DNA of 64,000 nt, from the NCBI RefSeq assembly GCF_001482405.1, contig NZ_LPXO01000005.1, positions 237,263 to 301,262 of the forward strand, given 5' to 3'. Source of the stretch: Pseudoponticoccus marisrubri (lineage in GTDB: Bacteria; Pseudomonadota; Alphaproteobacteria; Rhodobacterales; Rhodobacteraceae). The number at the start of each line of letters is the position of its first letter. The stretch's first letter is position 1. Of the stretch, positions 53,228 to 63,232 are shown piece by piece. Made by a program: the position numbers and the translations under genes. The notes below the pieces were generated by a model. That model was given only the letters and a program-made list of their open reading frames with translations. It searched no databases and was not told the DNA's origin.

Positions 53228-53905
53228 ATGGACTACAATTTCCAATTCAACGTCGTCTGGCGCAATTTCGACGCGCTGCTCGAAGGCGCGTGGCTGACCC
53301 TGCAACTGGGCGTCTTCGCCTTCACCTGCGGGTGCCTGATCGGGCTGGTCGGCGCCGCCTGTCTCAGCTTTGCGCCGCGCCCGGTGCGCTGGCTGGTCCA
53401 CGCCTTCGTGATCTTCATCACCAACACGCCCGCGCTGATCCAGATCTACTTCCTCTATTTCGGCCTGCCCGAATTCGGCATCCGCTGGTCCAACGAGGCC
53501 TGCGTGCTGATCGGGCTGACGCTGAATGCCGGCGCCTACCTGACGATGATCCTGCGCGCCGGGTTCCTGTCCGTGCGCCAGACCGAGATGGAGGCGGGCG
53601 AGACCATGGGCATGTCCCTGCCCCAGCGCATCCGCTACATCGTGGTGCCGCATATCGCCAAGTCGATCTATCCCGCACTTGCCAATTTCTTCATCGTCAT
53701 CCTCGTGATGGGCACCTCGGTCGGCGCCGTGATCGGCGTGGACGAGCTGACCGGGCAGGCGATCAACCTGTCCACGGTGAATTATCGCTGGCTGGAATAT
53801 TTCACCATCGTGGCGCTGATGTACGTGGTTCTGACCTTCATCGCCTCGATCGGGCTGGCGCTGCTGGGCCGCTGGGCCTTCCGCGTCAAGGCGAGGATCT
53901 TCTGA
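53228..53905 (+). CDS. Amino-acid ABC permease 1 (HisM/GlnP type)
   Basis: 225 residues, about five helices, starting MDYNFQFNVVWRNFDALLEGAWLTL, where LL.G...TL is the typical HisMQ N-terminal helix. FIRNTPALIQIYFLYFG-like segment FITNTPALIQIYFLY is present, and the EAA loop is EAGETMGMSLPQRIRYIVVP. ATG 53228 is used as the frame upstream is proline-rich leader sequence. The TGA shares a base with the next ATG. Confidence 0.9.
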   Translation: MDYNFQFNVVWRNFDALLEGAWLTLQLGVFAFTCGCLIGLVGAACLSFAPRPVRWLVHAFVIFITNTPALIQIYFLYFGLPEFGIRWSNEACVLIGLTLNAGAYLTMILRAGFLSVRQTEMEAGETMGMSLPQRIRYIVVPHIAKSIYPALANFFIVILVMGTSVGAVIGVDELTGQAINLSTVNYRWLEYFTIVALMYVVLTFIASIGLALLGRWAFRVKARIF

Positions 53906-54568
53906 TGGAGCGGATCCTCTCGCAGCTTCCCGATTTCTTCACCTGGAAGAACATCGCGCTTCTGGGCGAAAGCGCCCTGATGACCCTGTCCATGACGCTT
54001 CTGGGCTGCCTGATCGGCTTCGGCCTCGCGCTGGTGCTGGTCTACCTGCGCACCACGCCCGGGCTCTGGGCGCTGCCGCTGCGCGTGGCCTGCATCGCCT
54101 ATGTCGAGGTGTTCCGCCGGATCCCCTTCCTCGTGGTGATCTACCTGGTGCTGTTCTTCATCCAGACCGTCGCCTCGGACGTGTCGCTGTTCTCGATCGC
54201 GGTGATCTCGATCTGCATCTACGCCATCGCCTATACCGCCGACATCATCCGCGGCGGCATCGAGAGCGTGCCAAAGACCCAGATCGAGGCCGCGCAGGCG
54301 ATGAACCTGTCGCGCTTCCAGACCATGCGGCTCTGCGTACTGCCGCAGGCCCTGCCGGTTATCATCCCGCCCGCCATCGCCTTTGCCGTCAGCTTCATCA
54401 AGGACACCGCGCTGGTGTCCCAGATCGGCGTGTTCGAGCTGACCTTCCGCGGCAAGGAGCTCAACAACCAGGGCTATTCCGGCGTGCTGGTCTTCGGCAC
54501 CATCGCGTTTTGCTACTTCCTCATGTCCTTCCCGCTGAGCCTCCTCGGCCAATACCTGGAGAAACGAC

Positions 54569-55299
<731 letters not shown>

Positions 55300-55303
<4 letters not shown>

Positions 55304-56202
55304 GCGCCCACGACACGCAAGCCGACAGCCCCTATCACTGGCCCGAGGCACATTGGCGCGCCCGGGTGAACACCGTGCGCGCCGGCCGCCGGCTCTGCCC
55401 GCCCTGGCCTGGGGGCGCGCGCGCCGCGCTGGCCCTGTCCTTCGATTGCGACCACGAGACCTTCGAGATGGGCGGCGGGCGCAGCGCGGTGGGCCGGCTG
55501 GCCTGGGGCGAATATGGCCGGCGCCGCGGCGTGCCGCGCATCCTCGACACGCTCGAACGGCACGCAGCCCCGGCCAGTTTCTTCATCCCCGCCGTCTCGG
55601 CCCTGATCGACCCGTCCGAGCCGCGCCGCATCGCCGCCGCCGGGCACGAGATCGGCGTGCATGGCTGGATCCACGAGGTCAACGGCACGCTGACCCCCGA
55701 GGAGGAGGCCGCCTCGCTCGCCCGCTCCCGCGATACGCTGGAAGAGATCACCGGCCAGCGCCCCGTCGGCCACCGCGCCGCGCATTGGGACCTGTCCGAC
55801 GCCACGATCCGGCTGGTGGCCGAGGCCGGGTTCCTTTACGATTCCAGCATGATGGCCGATGACGACCCCTATGAGCTGATGACCGACGGCACCCCCACCG
55901 GGCTGGTCGAGCTGCCGGTGGACTGGCACCGCGACGACGCGGTCTACCTGCTCTACAACCGCACCCCGCCGACCCGCCCCACCCTGACACCCGAACAGGT
56001 GGGCGATGTCTTCGTGGCCGAACTGGACGGCGCGCGGTCCGAGGGCGGGCTCTGCCAGCTGGTCATGCACCCGTTCGTCATCGGCTACCGCTCGCGGATC
56101 GGCATTCTCGACCGGGTGCTGCGCCATGCGCGCGAAACCGGCGATGTCTGGATCGCCACGCATGAACAGATCGCGCGCCACGCAGCACAGGAGATGACAT
56201 GA
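55300..56202 (+). CDS. PuuE-like polysaccharide-deacetylase-fold hydrolase, cytoplasmic
   Basis: 300 residues, no signal peptide. NodB-fold metal site: ALSFDCDHE (Asp), GHEIGVHGWIHEVNG (two His), HRAAHWDLSD and a C-terminal MHPFVIGY. Compared with true chitin deacetylases it resembles the PuuE/peptidoglycan-deacetylase-like group that opens cyclic or acyl amides inside the cell. It overlaps the transporter ATPase start-to-stop as ATGA, so it is expressed with the amino-acid-type transporter and probably acts on the imported compound. The substrate is unknown. Confidence 0.85.
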
Positions 56203-56681
56203 GCTTCGACGACCGGCTGGCCGCGGCCCGCACCCCCGATGACGCGTGGCGCGCGCTGCAGGACCTCGTGAAGGGCAGTGTCGGCGCCAAGCTCTTCACG
56301 ATCATGACGGTGGACATGGAGGCGATGCAGGCGCGCCGGGCCTACAGCTCGGATCCGGAAAATTATCCCGCCGCCGGGACAAAACCCATCACACCCAATC
56401 GCTGGCTGGACCATGTGCATGGCAAAGGGCAGACCTTTGTCGCCAACACGCTGGCCGAGATCGACACGGTCTTTCCCGATGCGGAACTGATCGGCCGGCT
56501 GGGCTGCGGCTCGGTCATCAACCTGCCGATCACCGAGGGTGGCCAGCTGGTGGCGACGATGAACATCCTGCACGAGGAACAACATTACACGCCCGAGCGT
56601 GTGGCCGAGACGGAGCGCGACCTGTCCGGCCCGGCCCATGCGGCCTATGCCCGGGCGCGTTCACTCGGCCCGCTGCTCTGA
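56199..56681 (+). CDS. Small GAF-domain protein
   Basis: 160 residues made of a single GAF fold (LKGSVGAKLFTIMTVDM at ~24-40; SVINLPITEGGQLVATMNIL at ~105-124). Such stand-alone GAF proteins bind small ligands or, in the fRMsr group, act as reductases; the catalytic Cys set of fRMsr is not evident. It overlaps the deacetylase stop and its last 21 nt overlap the convergent regulator gene. A ligand-sensing or accessory catalytic role is a guess. Confidence 0.75.
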   Translation: MSFDDRLAAARTPDDAWRALQDLVKGSVGAKLFTIMTVDMEAMQARRAYSSDPENYPAAGTKPITPNRWLDHVHGKGQTFVANTLAEIDTVFPDAELIGRLGCGSVINLPITEGGQLVATMNILHEEQHYTPERVAETERDLSGPAHAAYARARSLGPLL

Positions 56682-57260
56682 GCCCCCGGCCCGGTCGCCG
56701 AACAGGTCCAGCGTCCCGGTCCACAGCACCTGCGCCACCTCGTCATGGGGATTGGCCCAGCCATGCGCGCGGGTGGAATCGTAATGCGCGCTGTCGCCCG
56801 CCTGAAGCTCCATCACCTGCCCGTCCAGGGTGAAATCCAGCCGCCCGGACAGCACGTAGAACGTCTCTTCCCCGGCATGGCCGGTCTGTTCCGAGGAATA
56901 GCCCGGCTCGATCGTCAGGATGAAGCAGGACAGCTCCGAGCCCGGAAAGACCGCGCCCAGCCGTTCATAGCGCACCTTCGAGGCCCCCAGCAGGAATTGC
57001 GGCCGCGTATCGGCCCGGGTGATGCAATCGGCCGGCTGCGGTTTGCCGACAAAGGCGTCGATCCCCACCCCCAGCGCCGCGGCGATGCGCGACAGGGTGG
57101 TCAGCGCCGGGGTGGCTTTGTCGCGTTCGATCAGGCTCAGGTAGCCGGTCGAGATGCCCGCCGCCTCCGAGACCTCCTGCAAGGTCAGCTCCAGCTTCTG
57201 CCGCCGTGCCCGGATCATGCCGCCGATCCACAGCTCGTCCTGCGTGATGCCCGTATCCAA
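56661..57260 (-). CDS. XRE-family regulator with cupin domain (PuuR-like)
   Basis: 199 residues: HTH_XRE at residues ~13-70 (RARRQKLELTLQEVSEAAGISTGYLSLIERDKATP, written here in parts: LQEVSEAAGIS, LSLIERDKATP) and a C-terminal cupin (residues ~115-185; EPGYSSEQTGHAGEETFYVLSG). PuuR and related proteins repress polyamine and amide use genes and are released by ligand binding. The start is TTG 57260; no ATG or GTG precedes the HTH. It is the only regulator in the island, and the shared CGRACA sites resemble the E. coli PuuR box as I remember it. Confidence 0.88.
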   Translation of the reverse strand: MDTGITQDELWIGGMIRARRQKLELTLQEVSEAAGISTGYLSLIERDKATPALTTLSRIAAALGVGIDAFVGKPQPADCITRADTRPQFLLGASKVRYERLGAVFPGSELSCFILTIEPGYSSEQTGHAGEETFYVLSGRLDFTLDGQVMELQAGDSAHYDSTRAHGWANPHDEVAQVLWTGTLDLFGDRAGGSEQRAE

Positions 57261-57320
57261 ACGCTGCCCTCCTGCCCTGCCCTTACCACGTATGGGCCGG
57301 GAAACACGTGCGAAATCGTC

Positions 57321-58082
57321 TTACCCCGCATCGCGCACCCGGTCTCCGGCGCCAAGGCTGGCCTGGTACAACTCTCGCGCGTAGGGCGCCCGGAATGCGC
57401 CGTCATGCAGCGCGGCAACGCCGGTCTCCTCGACCAGCTGGCCCTTGTGCAACACGCCCAGCCGGTCGCAGAGGAAGCTGACCACCGGAAGCGCATGGGT
57501 CACCAGCACATAGGTCAGCCCGCGCTCGGCGCGCAGCCGCACCAGAAGGTTCAGGATCTCGGCCTGCACGCTGACATCCAGCGCGCTGGTCGGCTCGTCC
57601 AGCAGCAGAAGCTTGGGGTCCAGCATCAGCGCGCGGGCGATGGCGACACGCTGGCGCTGCCCGCCCGAGAGCTGGTGCGGAAAGCGGAAGCGATAGCGCG
57701 GGTCCAGCCCGACACTGCGCATCATCTCGATCACCTGCGCGTCGCGATTGCCGATCCCGTGAATGCGCAGCGGCTCGGACAGGGTGGCATCCACCGTGCG
57801 GCGCGGGTGCAGGCTGGCATAGGGATCCTGGAAGACCATCTGGCAGTGCTGCGCAAAGGCCCCCTGCCCCAGCGCGCTGCGCGGCGCGCCGTCGACCTCG
57901 ATCTCGCCGCGCCAGTCCGGCACCATGCCCACCACGGCGCGCAGGATCGTCGACTTGCCCGAGCCGCTCTCGCCCACCAGCGCATAGCTTTCGCCCCGGG
58001 CCACGCGGATCGACACGTCGCGCACGACATCCGTGCGCCCGTAGCGCACCGACAGGCTCCGAATGTCCAGCGCCGCGCTCAT
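57321..58082 (-). CDS. Dpp/Opp-type ABC ATPase (second of pair, short form)
   Basis: 253 residues: Walker A GESGSGKST, FQDPYASLHPR, signature LSGGQRQRVAIARAL, Walker B LLLLDEPTSALD. The H-switch reads THALPV, not the usual SHDL. The C-terminal oligopeptide domain with its Cys cluster is missing, so the protein is about 60 residues shorter than the 35.7-kb homologue. Overlaps the partner ATPase as ATGA. Last gene of the operon. Confidence 0.9.
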   Translation of the reverse strand: MSAALDIRSLSVRYGRTDVVRDVSIRVARGESYALVGESGSGKSTILRAVVGMVPDWRGEIEVDGAPRSALGQGAFAQHCQMVFQDPYASLHPRRTVDATLSEPLRIHGIGNRDAQVIEMMRSVGLDPRYRFRFPHQLSGGQRQRVAIARALMLDPKLLLLDEPTSALDVSVQAEILNLLVRLRAERGLTYVLVTHALPVVSFLCDRLGVLHKGQLVEETGVAALHDGAFRAPYARELYQASLGAGDRVRDAG

Positions 58083-58912
58083 GTCCCTGCCCCCGCGCTG
58101 CGGTCCATCACCGGCAGCACCTCGCGTGTCTCGTCCATGCGCGGCACCGAGTCCAGCAGCGCCCGCGTGTAAGGGTGCCGGGCCGCATGCAGCGCGCCGG
58201 CCTGCAATTCCTCGACCACCTCGCCCTGGTTCATCACCAGCACCCGGTCGCAATAGCGCGCCACGAGGTCGAGGTCGTGCGAGATCAGGATCAGCCCCAT
58301 GCCGTTCTCGGCGATCATCTCCTCGATCAGGTCCAGCACCTGCGCCTGCACGCTGACATCCAGCGCGCTGGTCGGCTCGTCGGCGATCAGGATGTCGGGC
58401 TGCGGGATCAGCATCATGGCGATCATCACCCGCTGGCCCATCCCGCCCGAGACCTCGTGAGGATACAGCCGCATGACCCGTTCGGGATCGTGGATGCGCA
58501 CCTTCTCCAGCATCTCGCGCACCCGGGCCTGCACGGCCCGGCGCGGGATGCGCTCATGCACGCGCAGCGCCTCGGCAATCTGGTCGCCCACGGTGATCAC
58601 CGGGTTCAGCGAGTAGCGCGGATCCTGCATCACCATGCTGATCCGGGCGCCCCGCACGCGGCGCATCTGCCGGTCGCTCAGCGCCATCAGGTCCTGCCCG
58701 TCGAAGCGCAACGCATCGACCTCGACCCGCGCCGGCGGGCGCAGCAGGCGCAGGATCGACCGCCCCGTCAGGGACTTGCCCGAGCCGCTCTCGCCCACAA
58801 TGCCCAGCCGCTCGCGGCCCAGCGTGAAGGAGACGCCGCGCACCACCTCCACCCGGCCGCGCGGGCCGGGAAAGCTGACCCGCAGGTTGTCCAGTTCCAG
58901 CAGCGCGGTCAT
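58079..58912 (-). CDS. Dpp/Opp-type ABC ATPase (first of pair)
   Basis: 277 residues: Walker A GESGSGKSL, MQDPRYSLNP, signature VSGGMGQRVMIAMML (Arg replaced by Gly in the SGGM-R position), Walker B ILIADEPTSALD, SHDL. The C-terminal extension is short and lacks the Cys cluster. Starts at ATG 58912 sharing a base with the permease stop (TGATG). Confidence 0.9.
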   Translation of the reverse strand: MTALLELDNLRVSFPGPRGRVEVVRGVSFTLGRERLGIVGESGSGKSLTGRSILRLLRPPARVEVDALRFDGQDLMALSDRQMRRVRGARISMVMQDPRYSLNPVITVGDQIAEALRVHERIPRRAVQARVREMLEKVRIHDPERVMRLYPHEVSGGMGQRVMIAMMLIPQPDILIADEPTSALDVSVQAQVLDLIEEMIAENGMGLILISHDLDLVARYCDRVLVMNQGEVVEELQAGALHAARHPYTRALLDSVPRMDETREVLPVMDRSAGAGT

Positions 58913-59817
58913 CAGCGCCCCTCCCGCTGCTTGGGGTCCAGCACGTCGCGCAAGCCATCGCCCAGGAAACAGAAGCCCAGGCTGACGATGATGATGGCAA
59001 AGCCCGGCATGGTCGCCACCCACCACTGGTCGAGGATGAAGGACCGCCCGCGCGAGATCATCGCGCCCCATTCCGGCAGCGGCGGCTGCGCGCCGAGGCC
59101 CAGAAAGCCCAGCCCGGCCGCGGTCAGGATGATGCCCGCCATGTCCAGCGTCACCCGGATGATGGTCGAGGACATGCAGAGCGGGATCACGTGCACCACG
59201 ATCACCCGCAGGTGCGAGGCGCCCTGCAGCCGCACCGCCGCGATGAATTCCGAGTTGCGGAAGGTCAGCGTCTCGGCCCGGGCGATGCGCGCATAGGCGG
59301 GCCAGGCGGTGACCGCGATGGCGATGATCGCGTTCTGCAACCCCGCCCCCAGCGCGGCGACGAAGGCCAGCGCCATGATCAGCTTGGGCAGCGACAGGAA
59401 CACATCGGTCAGCGCCATCAGCACCCGGTCGACCCAGCCGCCGAAATAGCCCGCCACCGCGCCGATGATCAGCCCCAGCGGCGCCGAGATCAGCGCCACC
59501 ATCACCACGATCAGCAGCGTGATGCGCGCCCCGTGCAGGATGCGGCTCAGGATGTCGCGGCCCAGCTCGTCGGTGCCCAGCCAGTGCTCGGCCGAGGGTG
59601 GCAGCAGCCGCGAGCCCAGGTCCTGCCCCACCGGCGAATGCGGCGACAGCCACGGCGCGAAGATGGCCACCACGATCAGCGCCCCGATGATCACCGCGCC
59701 CAGCATGGCCAGCGGGTTGCGCCCGAAGGCCCGCGCGATGGACCACGCCCGCCCCGCCTGCGCCTGCAGCCGCGACGCCGGCGCGTCATCCGTCAACCAG
59801 TCCCGTACCGCGCCCAT
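58912..59817 (-). CDS. Dpp/Opp-type ABC permease (DppC-like)
   Basis: 301 residues. HWLGTDELGRDILSRILHGAR after the first helix and the EAA loop SEFIAAVRLQGASHLRV are diagnostic. ATG 59817 is preferred to GTG 59820, since GAGGAG lies at proper distance. It overlaps the DppB-like stop by one base. Confidence 0.9.
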   Translation of the reverse strand: MGAVRDWLTDDAPASRLQAQAGRAWSIARAFGRNPLAMLGAVIIGALIVVAIFAPWLSPHSPVGQDLGSRLLPPSAEHWLGTDELGRDILSRILHGARITLLIVVMVALISAPLGLIIGAVAGYFGGWVDRVLMALTDVFLSLPKLIMALAFVAALGAGLQNAIIAIAVTAWPAYARIARAETLTFRNSEFIAAVRLQGASHLRVIVVHVIPLCMSSTIIRVTLDMAGIILTAAGLGFLGLGAQPPLPEWGAMISRGRSFILDQWWVATMPGFAIIIVSLGFCFLGDGLRDVLDPKQREGR

Positions 59818-60875
59818 CACCGGCTCCTCGGATCGAAGACGCGGTAGAGCAGGTCCGACAGGCGGTTGATCACGATGAAGACCGTCCCGATCAGGATCGT
59901 CGCCCCCAGAACCGCCGCCATGTCGGCGCGCAACAGCGCCGTTGTCAGGTAATTGCCGATCCCGGGCCAGCTGAACACGATCTCGACCATGACCGAGCCT
60001 TCCAGCAGCACCGCGTAGCTCAGCCCGATCACCGTGACCAGCTGCACCCGGATCGGGTAGAAGGCATGTTTCCAGATCACCACCCGCTCGCTCACGCCCT
60101 TGACGCGGGCGGTGGTGACGAATTCCTGCGCCAGCTGGTCCAGCATGAAGCTGCGCGTCATGCGCGCGATATAGGCGAGGCTGAAGAAGCCAAGGATCGA
60201 GGCGGGCAGGATCAGGTGCGACAGCGCGTTGGCAAAGATCGTCATGTCGCCGGCGATCAGCGCATCCACCGTCAGCAGCCCCGTCACCGTGGGCACCATC
60301 CCGTCATAGAAGATGTCGATGCGCCCGGGCCCCGACACCCAGCCCAGCCCGGCATAGAACACCGCCAGCCCGACCAGCCCCATCCAGAAGGCCGGCACGG
60401 CATAGCCCAGAAGCCCCAGCACCCGGATCACCTGGTCCAGCCAGCTGCCGGCATGGGCCGCGGCGATCACCCCCATGGGCACGCCCAGGAAGACCCCGAT
60501 CAGGATGCCCACCGTGGCCATCTCGACCGTGGCCGGGAAGAAGCGGGCCAGGTCCTCGACCACCGGCCGCCCGGTGGTCAGCGAGGTGCCCAGATCGCCG
60601 GTCAGCACGTCGCGCACGTAGATGGCGAATTGCACCGGCAGCGGCTTGTCCAGCCCCAGCGCCTCGCGCGTGGCCTCGTAGACCTCCTGGCTGGCGCGGT
60701 CGCCGACCACCGCCACCACCGGGTCGATTGGCACGACGCGCCCGATGAAGAAGGTGATCGCCAGGAGACCGAGGAAGGTCAGCAGGGTGACGATCGCGAA
60801 TCGGCCCAGCCCCAGCGCCAGATCACTGGCGCGATGGTCCGTTTCGGCACCGGGTTCGGACAAATCTGCCGCCAA
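59817..60875 (-). CDS. Dpp/Opp-type ABC permease (DppB-like)
   Basis: 352 residues, first gene of the second Dpp operon. VYEATREALGLDKPLPVQFAIYV, DLGTSLTTGRPVVEDLARFFPAT and the loop EFVTTARVKGVSERVV identify the class. It has a TTG start at 60875 with CAGGAG 9 nt upstream. The gene is divergent from the SBP gene at 61057, and the shared 181-nt region holds site E and an AT-rich dyad. Confidence 0.9.
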   Translation of the reverse strand: MAADLSEPGAETDHRASDLALGLGRFAIVTLLTFLGLLAITFFIGRVVPIDPVVAVVGDRASQEVYEATREALGLDKPLPVQFAIYVRDVLTGDLGTSLTTGRPVVEDLARFFPATVEMATVGILIGVFLGVPMGVIAAAHAGSWLDQVIRVLGLLGYAVPAFWMGLVGLAVFYAGLGWVSGPGRIDIFYDGMVPTVTGLLTVDALIAGDMTIFANALSHLILPASILGFFSLAYIARMTRSFMLDQLAQEFVTTARVKGVSERVVIWKHAFYPIRVQLVTVIGLSYAVLLEGSVMVEIVFSWPGIGNYLTTALLRADMAAVLGATILIGTVFIVINRLSDLLYRVFDPRSR

Positions 60876-60907
60876 ACGTGAGATCTCCTGTCATGGAACC
60901 GTCAGAA

Positions 60908-60924
60908 TGTCCGCATTACGAACA
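60908..60924. promoter_or_regulatory. Operator-like palindrome E
   Basis: TGTCCGCATTACGAACA, the everted form TGTYCG-N5-CGAACA. It differs from the site at 52275-52291 by one base. It lies between the divergent DppB-like and SBP genes. Confidence 0.65.
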
Positions 60925-60959
60925 AAAGTTCTTTCCATGTAAAGACCATTCTGCTTACA

Positions 60960-60974
60960 GTAAAAATATTTTAC
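60960..60974. promoter_or_regulatory. AT-rich dyad in SBP promoter
   Basis: GTAAAAATATTTTAC, a perfect palindrome 36 nt downstream of site E and 82 nt before the SBP start. A near copy stands at 43864-43879 upstream of the M20 gene. Confidence 0.45.
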
Positions 60975-61056
60975 GCCACCCGGCCCCGGCCGGTCACGTG
61001 AAAACAACGGCCGCGCCTGCAACGCGGCGCATTCTGATCAACAGGAGGTCTAATCC

Positions 61057-62646
61057 ATGAAACACTCCCTCAGGCATGTGGCGGCGGCGGTGACCGCGCT
61101 GGCCATGCTGGGCACCCCGGCGCTGGCGGATACCCCGCCCAACGTGCTGGTCGTGGCGCAGAACATCGACGACATCGTCGCGCTGGACCCGGCACAGGCC
61201 TATGAATTCACCTCCAGCGAGTACATGGCCAATGTCTATGACCGGCTGGTGCAATACGATGCCGAGGACACGACCGAGCTGGTCGGTGGCCTCGCCGAAA
61301 GCTGGGAGATCGATGCCGAGAACCGGACCATCACCTTCACCCTGCGCGACGGCGTGAGCTTCCATTCCGGCAACCCGGTCACGCCCGCGGACGTGGTCTA
61401 CAGCTTCAAGCGCGTGGTCGCGCTGAACAAGAACCCCGCCTTCATCCTGACCCAGCTGGGCTGGACCCCCGAGAACATCGAGGAGATGGTCACCGGCGAA
61501 GGCAACACCGTCACGTTGAAATATGCCGGCGACTTCTCGCCCGCTTTCGTGATGAACGTGCTGGCCGCGCGCCCGGCCTCGATTGTCGACAGTCAACTCG
61601 TGATGGAGAACGCGGTCGACGGTGACATGGGCAATGCCTGGCTGAACACCAACTCCGCCGGCTCGGGCGCCTTCTCGCTCCAGATGTACCGCCCGGCCGA
61701 GATGCTGCGCCTTGTCGCCAACAAGGACTATTTCAAGGAAGGCCCCAAGCTCGACCAGATCATCATCCGCCACGTGGCCGAGGCCGCGACCCAGCAGCTG
61801 CTGCTGGAACAGGGTGACGTGGATATCGCGCGCAACATGACGCCCGAACAGGTCGCCGCCCTGCCCGAGGACGGGTTCAAGGTCTCGATCCATCCGCAGG
61901 CCGCGATCCACTTCATCTCGTTCAACCAGAAGGTTCCGGCCCTGCAGCACGAGGCGCTCTGGGAAGCCTCGCGCTACCTGATCGACTATGAAGGCCTGAC
62001 CTCCACCCTGCTCAAGGGACAGATGGAAACGCACCAGGCCTTCTGGCCCAAGGGCTTCCCCGGCGCGCTTGAGGACACGCCGTTCAGCTACGATCCCGAG
62101 AAGGCCAAGCAGATCCTCGCGGATGCGGGTGTCGAACTTCCGATCAACGTGGAAATGGACGTGTTCAACTTCGCGCCCTTCACCGACGTGGCGCAGTCGA
62201 TCCAGGCCAGCTTTGCCGAGGCAGGTATCAATTTCGATATCGTTCCCGGCACGACCGCCGCGATCATCACCAAGTACCGTGCCCGCGAGCACGAGGCGAT
62301 CATGCTGTACTGGGGTCCCGACTTCAACGACCCGCATTCGAACGCCAAGGCCTTTGCCTACAACAAGGACAACTCGGATGACGGCTACGCCTCCACCACC
62401 ACCTGGCGGAACGCGTGGGAGGTCTCGGACGAGATGAACGCCCGCACCATGGCCGCCCTGTCCGAAAGCGACCCGGCGAAGCGCGAAGAAATGTATCTCG
62501 AACTGCAGCGCGACGTGCAGGCCAAGGCGCCCTTCGTCATCATGTACCAGGCCACGCTTCAGGTCGGCATGGACGAGGACGTCACGGGCTATGTGCATGG
62601 CGCCAGCTCCGACCTCGTCTTCTACCGCCTCGTCGAGAAGAACTGA
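61057..62646 (+). CDS. Dpp/Opp-type periplasmic substrate-binding protein (family 5)
   Basis: 529 residues with Sec signal ending in PALA (residue ~24). Mature features: VALDPAQAYEFTSSEYMANVYDRL, LAESWEIDAENRTITFTLRDGVSFHSG (parts), PADVVYSFKRV, and EMYLELQRDVQAKAPFVIMYQ near the C-terminus. It would serve the divergent permease-ATPase operon (57.3-60.9 kb), since no other SBP is beside it. ACAGGAGG precedes the ATG. A good terminator follows. Confidence 0.9.
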   Translation: MKHSLRHVAAAVTALAMLGTPALADTPPNVLVVAQNIDDIVALDPAQAYEFTSSEYMANVYDRLVQYDAEDTTELVGGLAESWEIDAENRTITFTLRDGVSFHSGNPVTPADVVYSFKRVVALNKNPAFILTQLGWTPENIEEMVTGEGNTVTLKYAGDFSPAFVMNVLAARPASIVDSQLVMENAVDGDMGNAWLNTNSAGSGAFSLQMYRPAEMLRLVANKDYFKEGPKLDQIIIRHVAEAATQQLLLEQGDVDIARNMTPEQVAALPEDGFKVSIHPQAAIHFISFNQKVPALQHEALWEASRYLIDYEGLTSTLLKGQMETHQAFWPKGFPGALEDTPFSYDPEKAKQILADAGVELPINVEMDVFNFAPFTDVAQSIQASFAEAGINFDIVPGTTAAIITKYRAREHEAIMLYWGPDFNDPHSNAKAFAYNKDNSDDGYASTTTWRNAWEVSDEMNARTMAALSESDPAKREEMYLELQRDVQAKAPFVIMYQATLQVGMDEDVTGYVHGASSDLVFYRLVEKN

Positions 62647-62692
62647 GCCCCTCACTCCCCGTCCCCGGGTTTCTTTCCGGGACCGGTCTTCT

Positions 62693-62720
62693 GCCGCGGC
62701 CTCCGGGTCGCGGCTTTTTT
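62693..62720 (+). terminator. Rho-independent terminator after the SBP gene
   Basis: GCCGCG (62693-62698) pairs with CGCGGC (62709-62714), followed by TTTTTT (62715-62720). It ends the 61-62.6 kb transcript. Confidence 0.8.
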
Positions 62721-62782
62721 CTGCGCTCATGGCATCGCCGGGTCGGGTCGGTTGACAGCTGTCGCGGGATTGTGCCGCCAAG

Positions 62783-63110
62783 TGGCGTGCCCCCATCGGG
62801 TGGTCCGGTTTAATTGTTATTGCATCGTCGGCCCCTGGTCCCTTGGCACGATGCTTTCCGGCACGGGTGGGCGGTGGCCCAGAGCGCTGTGCGGCCTGAT
62901 CGTGTTGTAGTGGATGCGCCATTGCTCGATCAGGATTTGGGCTTCCCGCAAGCTGTAGAAGATTTCACCGTTGAGCAACTCGTCCCGGAAGCGGGCGTTG
63001 AAGCTTTCGCAGTATCCGTTTTCCCATGGTGACCCCGGCTCTATGTAAGCCGGCTTGGCACCGACCGCCGCGACCCAGTCCCGCACCGTCTGAGCGATAA
63101 ATTCTGGGCC
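62783..63110 (-). mobile_element. Truncated IS3-family element, transposase 3' end only
   Basis: The outer end begins near 62783 with TGGCGTGCCCCCATCGGG, typical of an IS3-family terminal inverted repeat just outside the orfB stop. Homology to transposase stops abruptly at 63110, so the inner and left parts are gone. No matching left end or orfA of this element is visible. Confidence 0.75.
62817..63110 (-). pseudogene. IS3-family orfB transposase fragment (C-terminal rve domain)
   Basis: The 97 codons read [19 protein letters not shown], then [20 protein letters not shown], the DDE-integrase region with the catalytic Glu, then [18 protein letters not shown] and stop. Upstream of the Gly-Pro-Glu-Phe motif the frame runs into unrelated sequence (FPTCY), so the first two catalytic Asp and the N-terminal domain are missing. 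It cannot be active. Confidence 0.85.
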
Positions 63111-63169
63111 ATAGCATGTCGGGAAATTCTGGCCGCTTAGGTCAGCAGGTCATGGGGCGTCCGGTATCC
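63111..63169. other. Non-coding junction sequence
   Basis: About 60 nt between the IS fragment and the tandem repeat. I see no gene, promoter or recognisable IS end here. Confidence 0.5.
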
Positions 63170-63232
63170 CTGATACCCTGATACCCTGATACCCTGATAC
63201 CCTGATACCCTGATACCCTGATACCCTGATAC
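63170..63232. repeat. Tandem 8-bp repeat, about 7.9 copies
   Basis: Seven exact copies of CTGATACC followed by a partial copy (CTGATAC). The left flank GGTATCC makes a small dyad with the first unit. It lies between two IS3 pieces and is not in a reading frame. Slippage during replication would change copy number. Confidence 0.95.

Noticed and set aside
63170..63232. CRISPR array.
   Set aside because: The repeat is 8 bp with no spacers and no cas genes are nearby.
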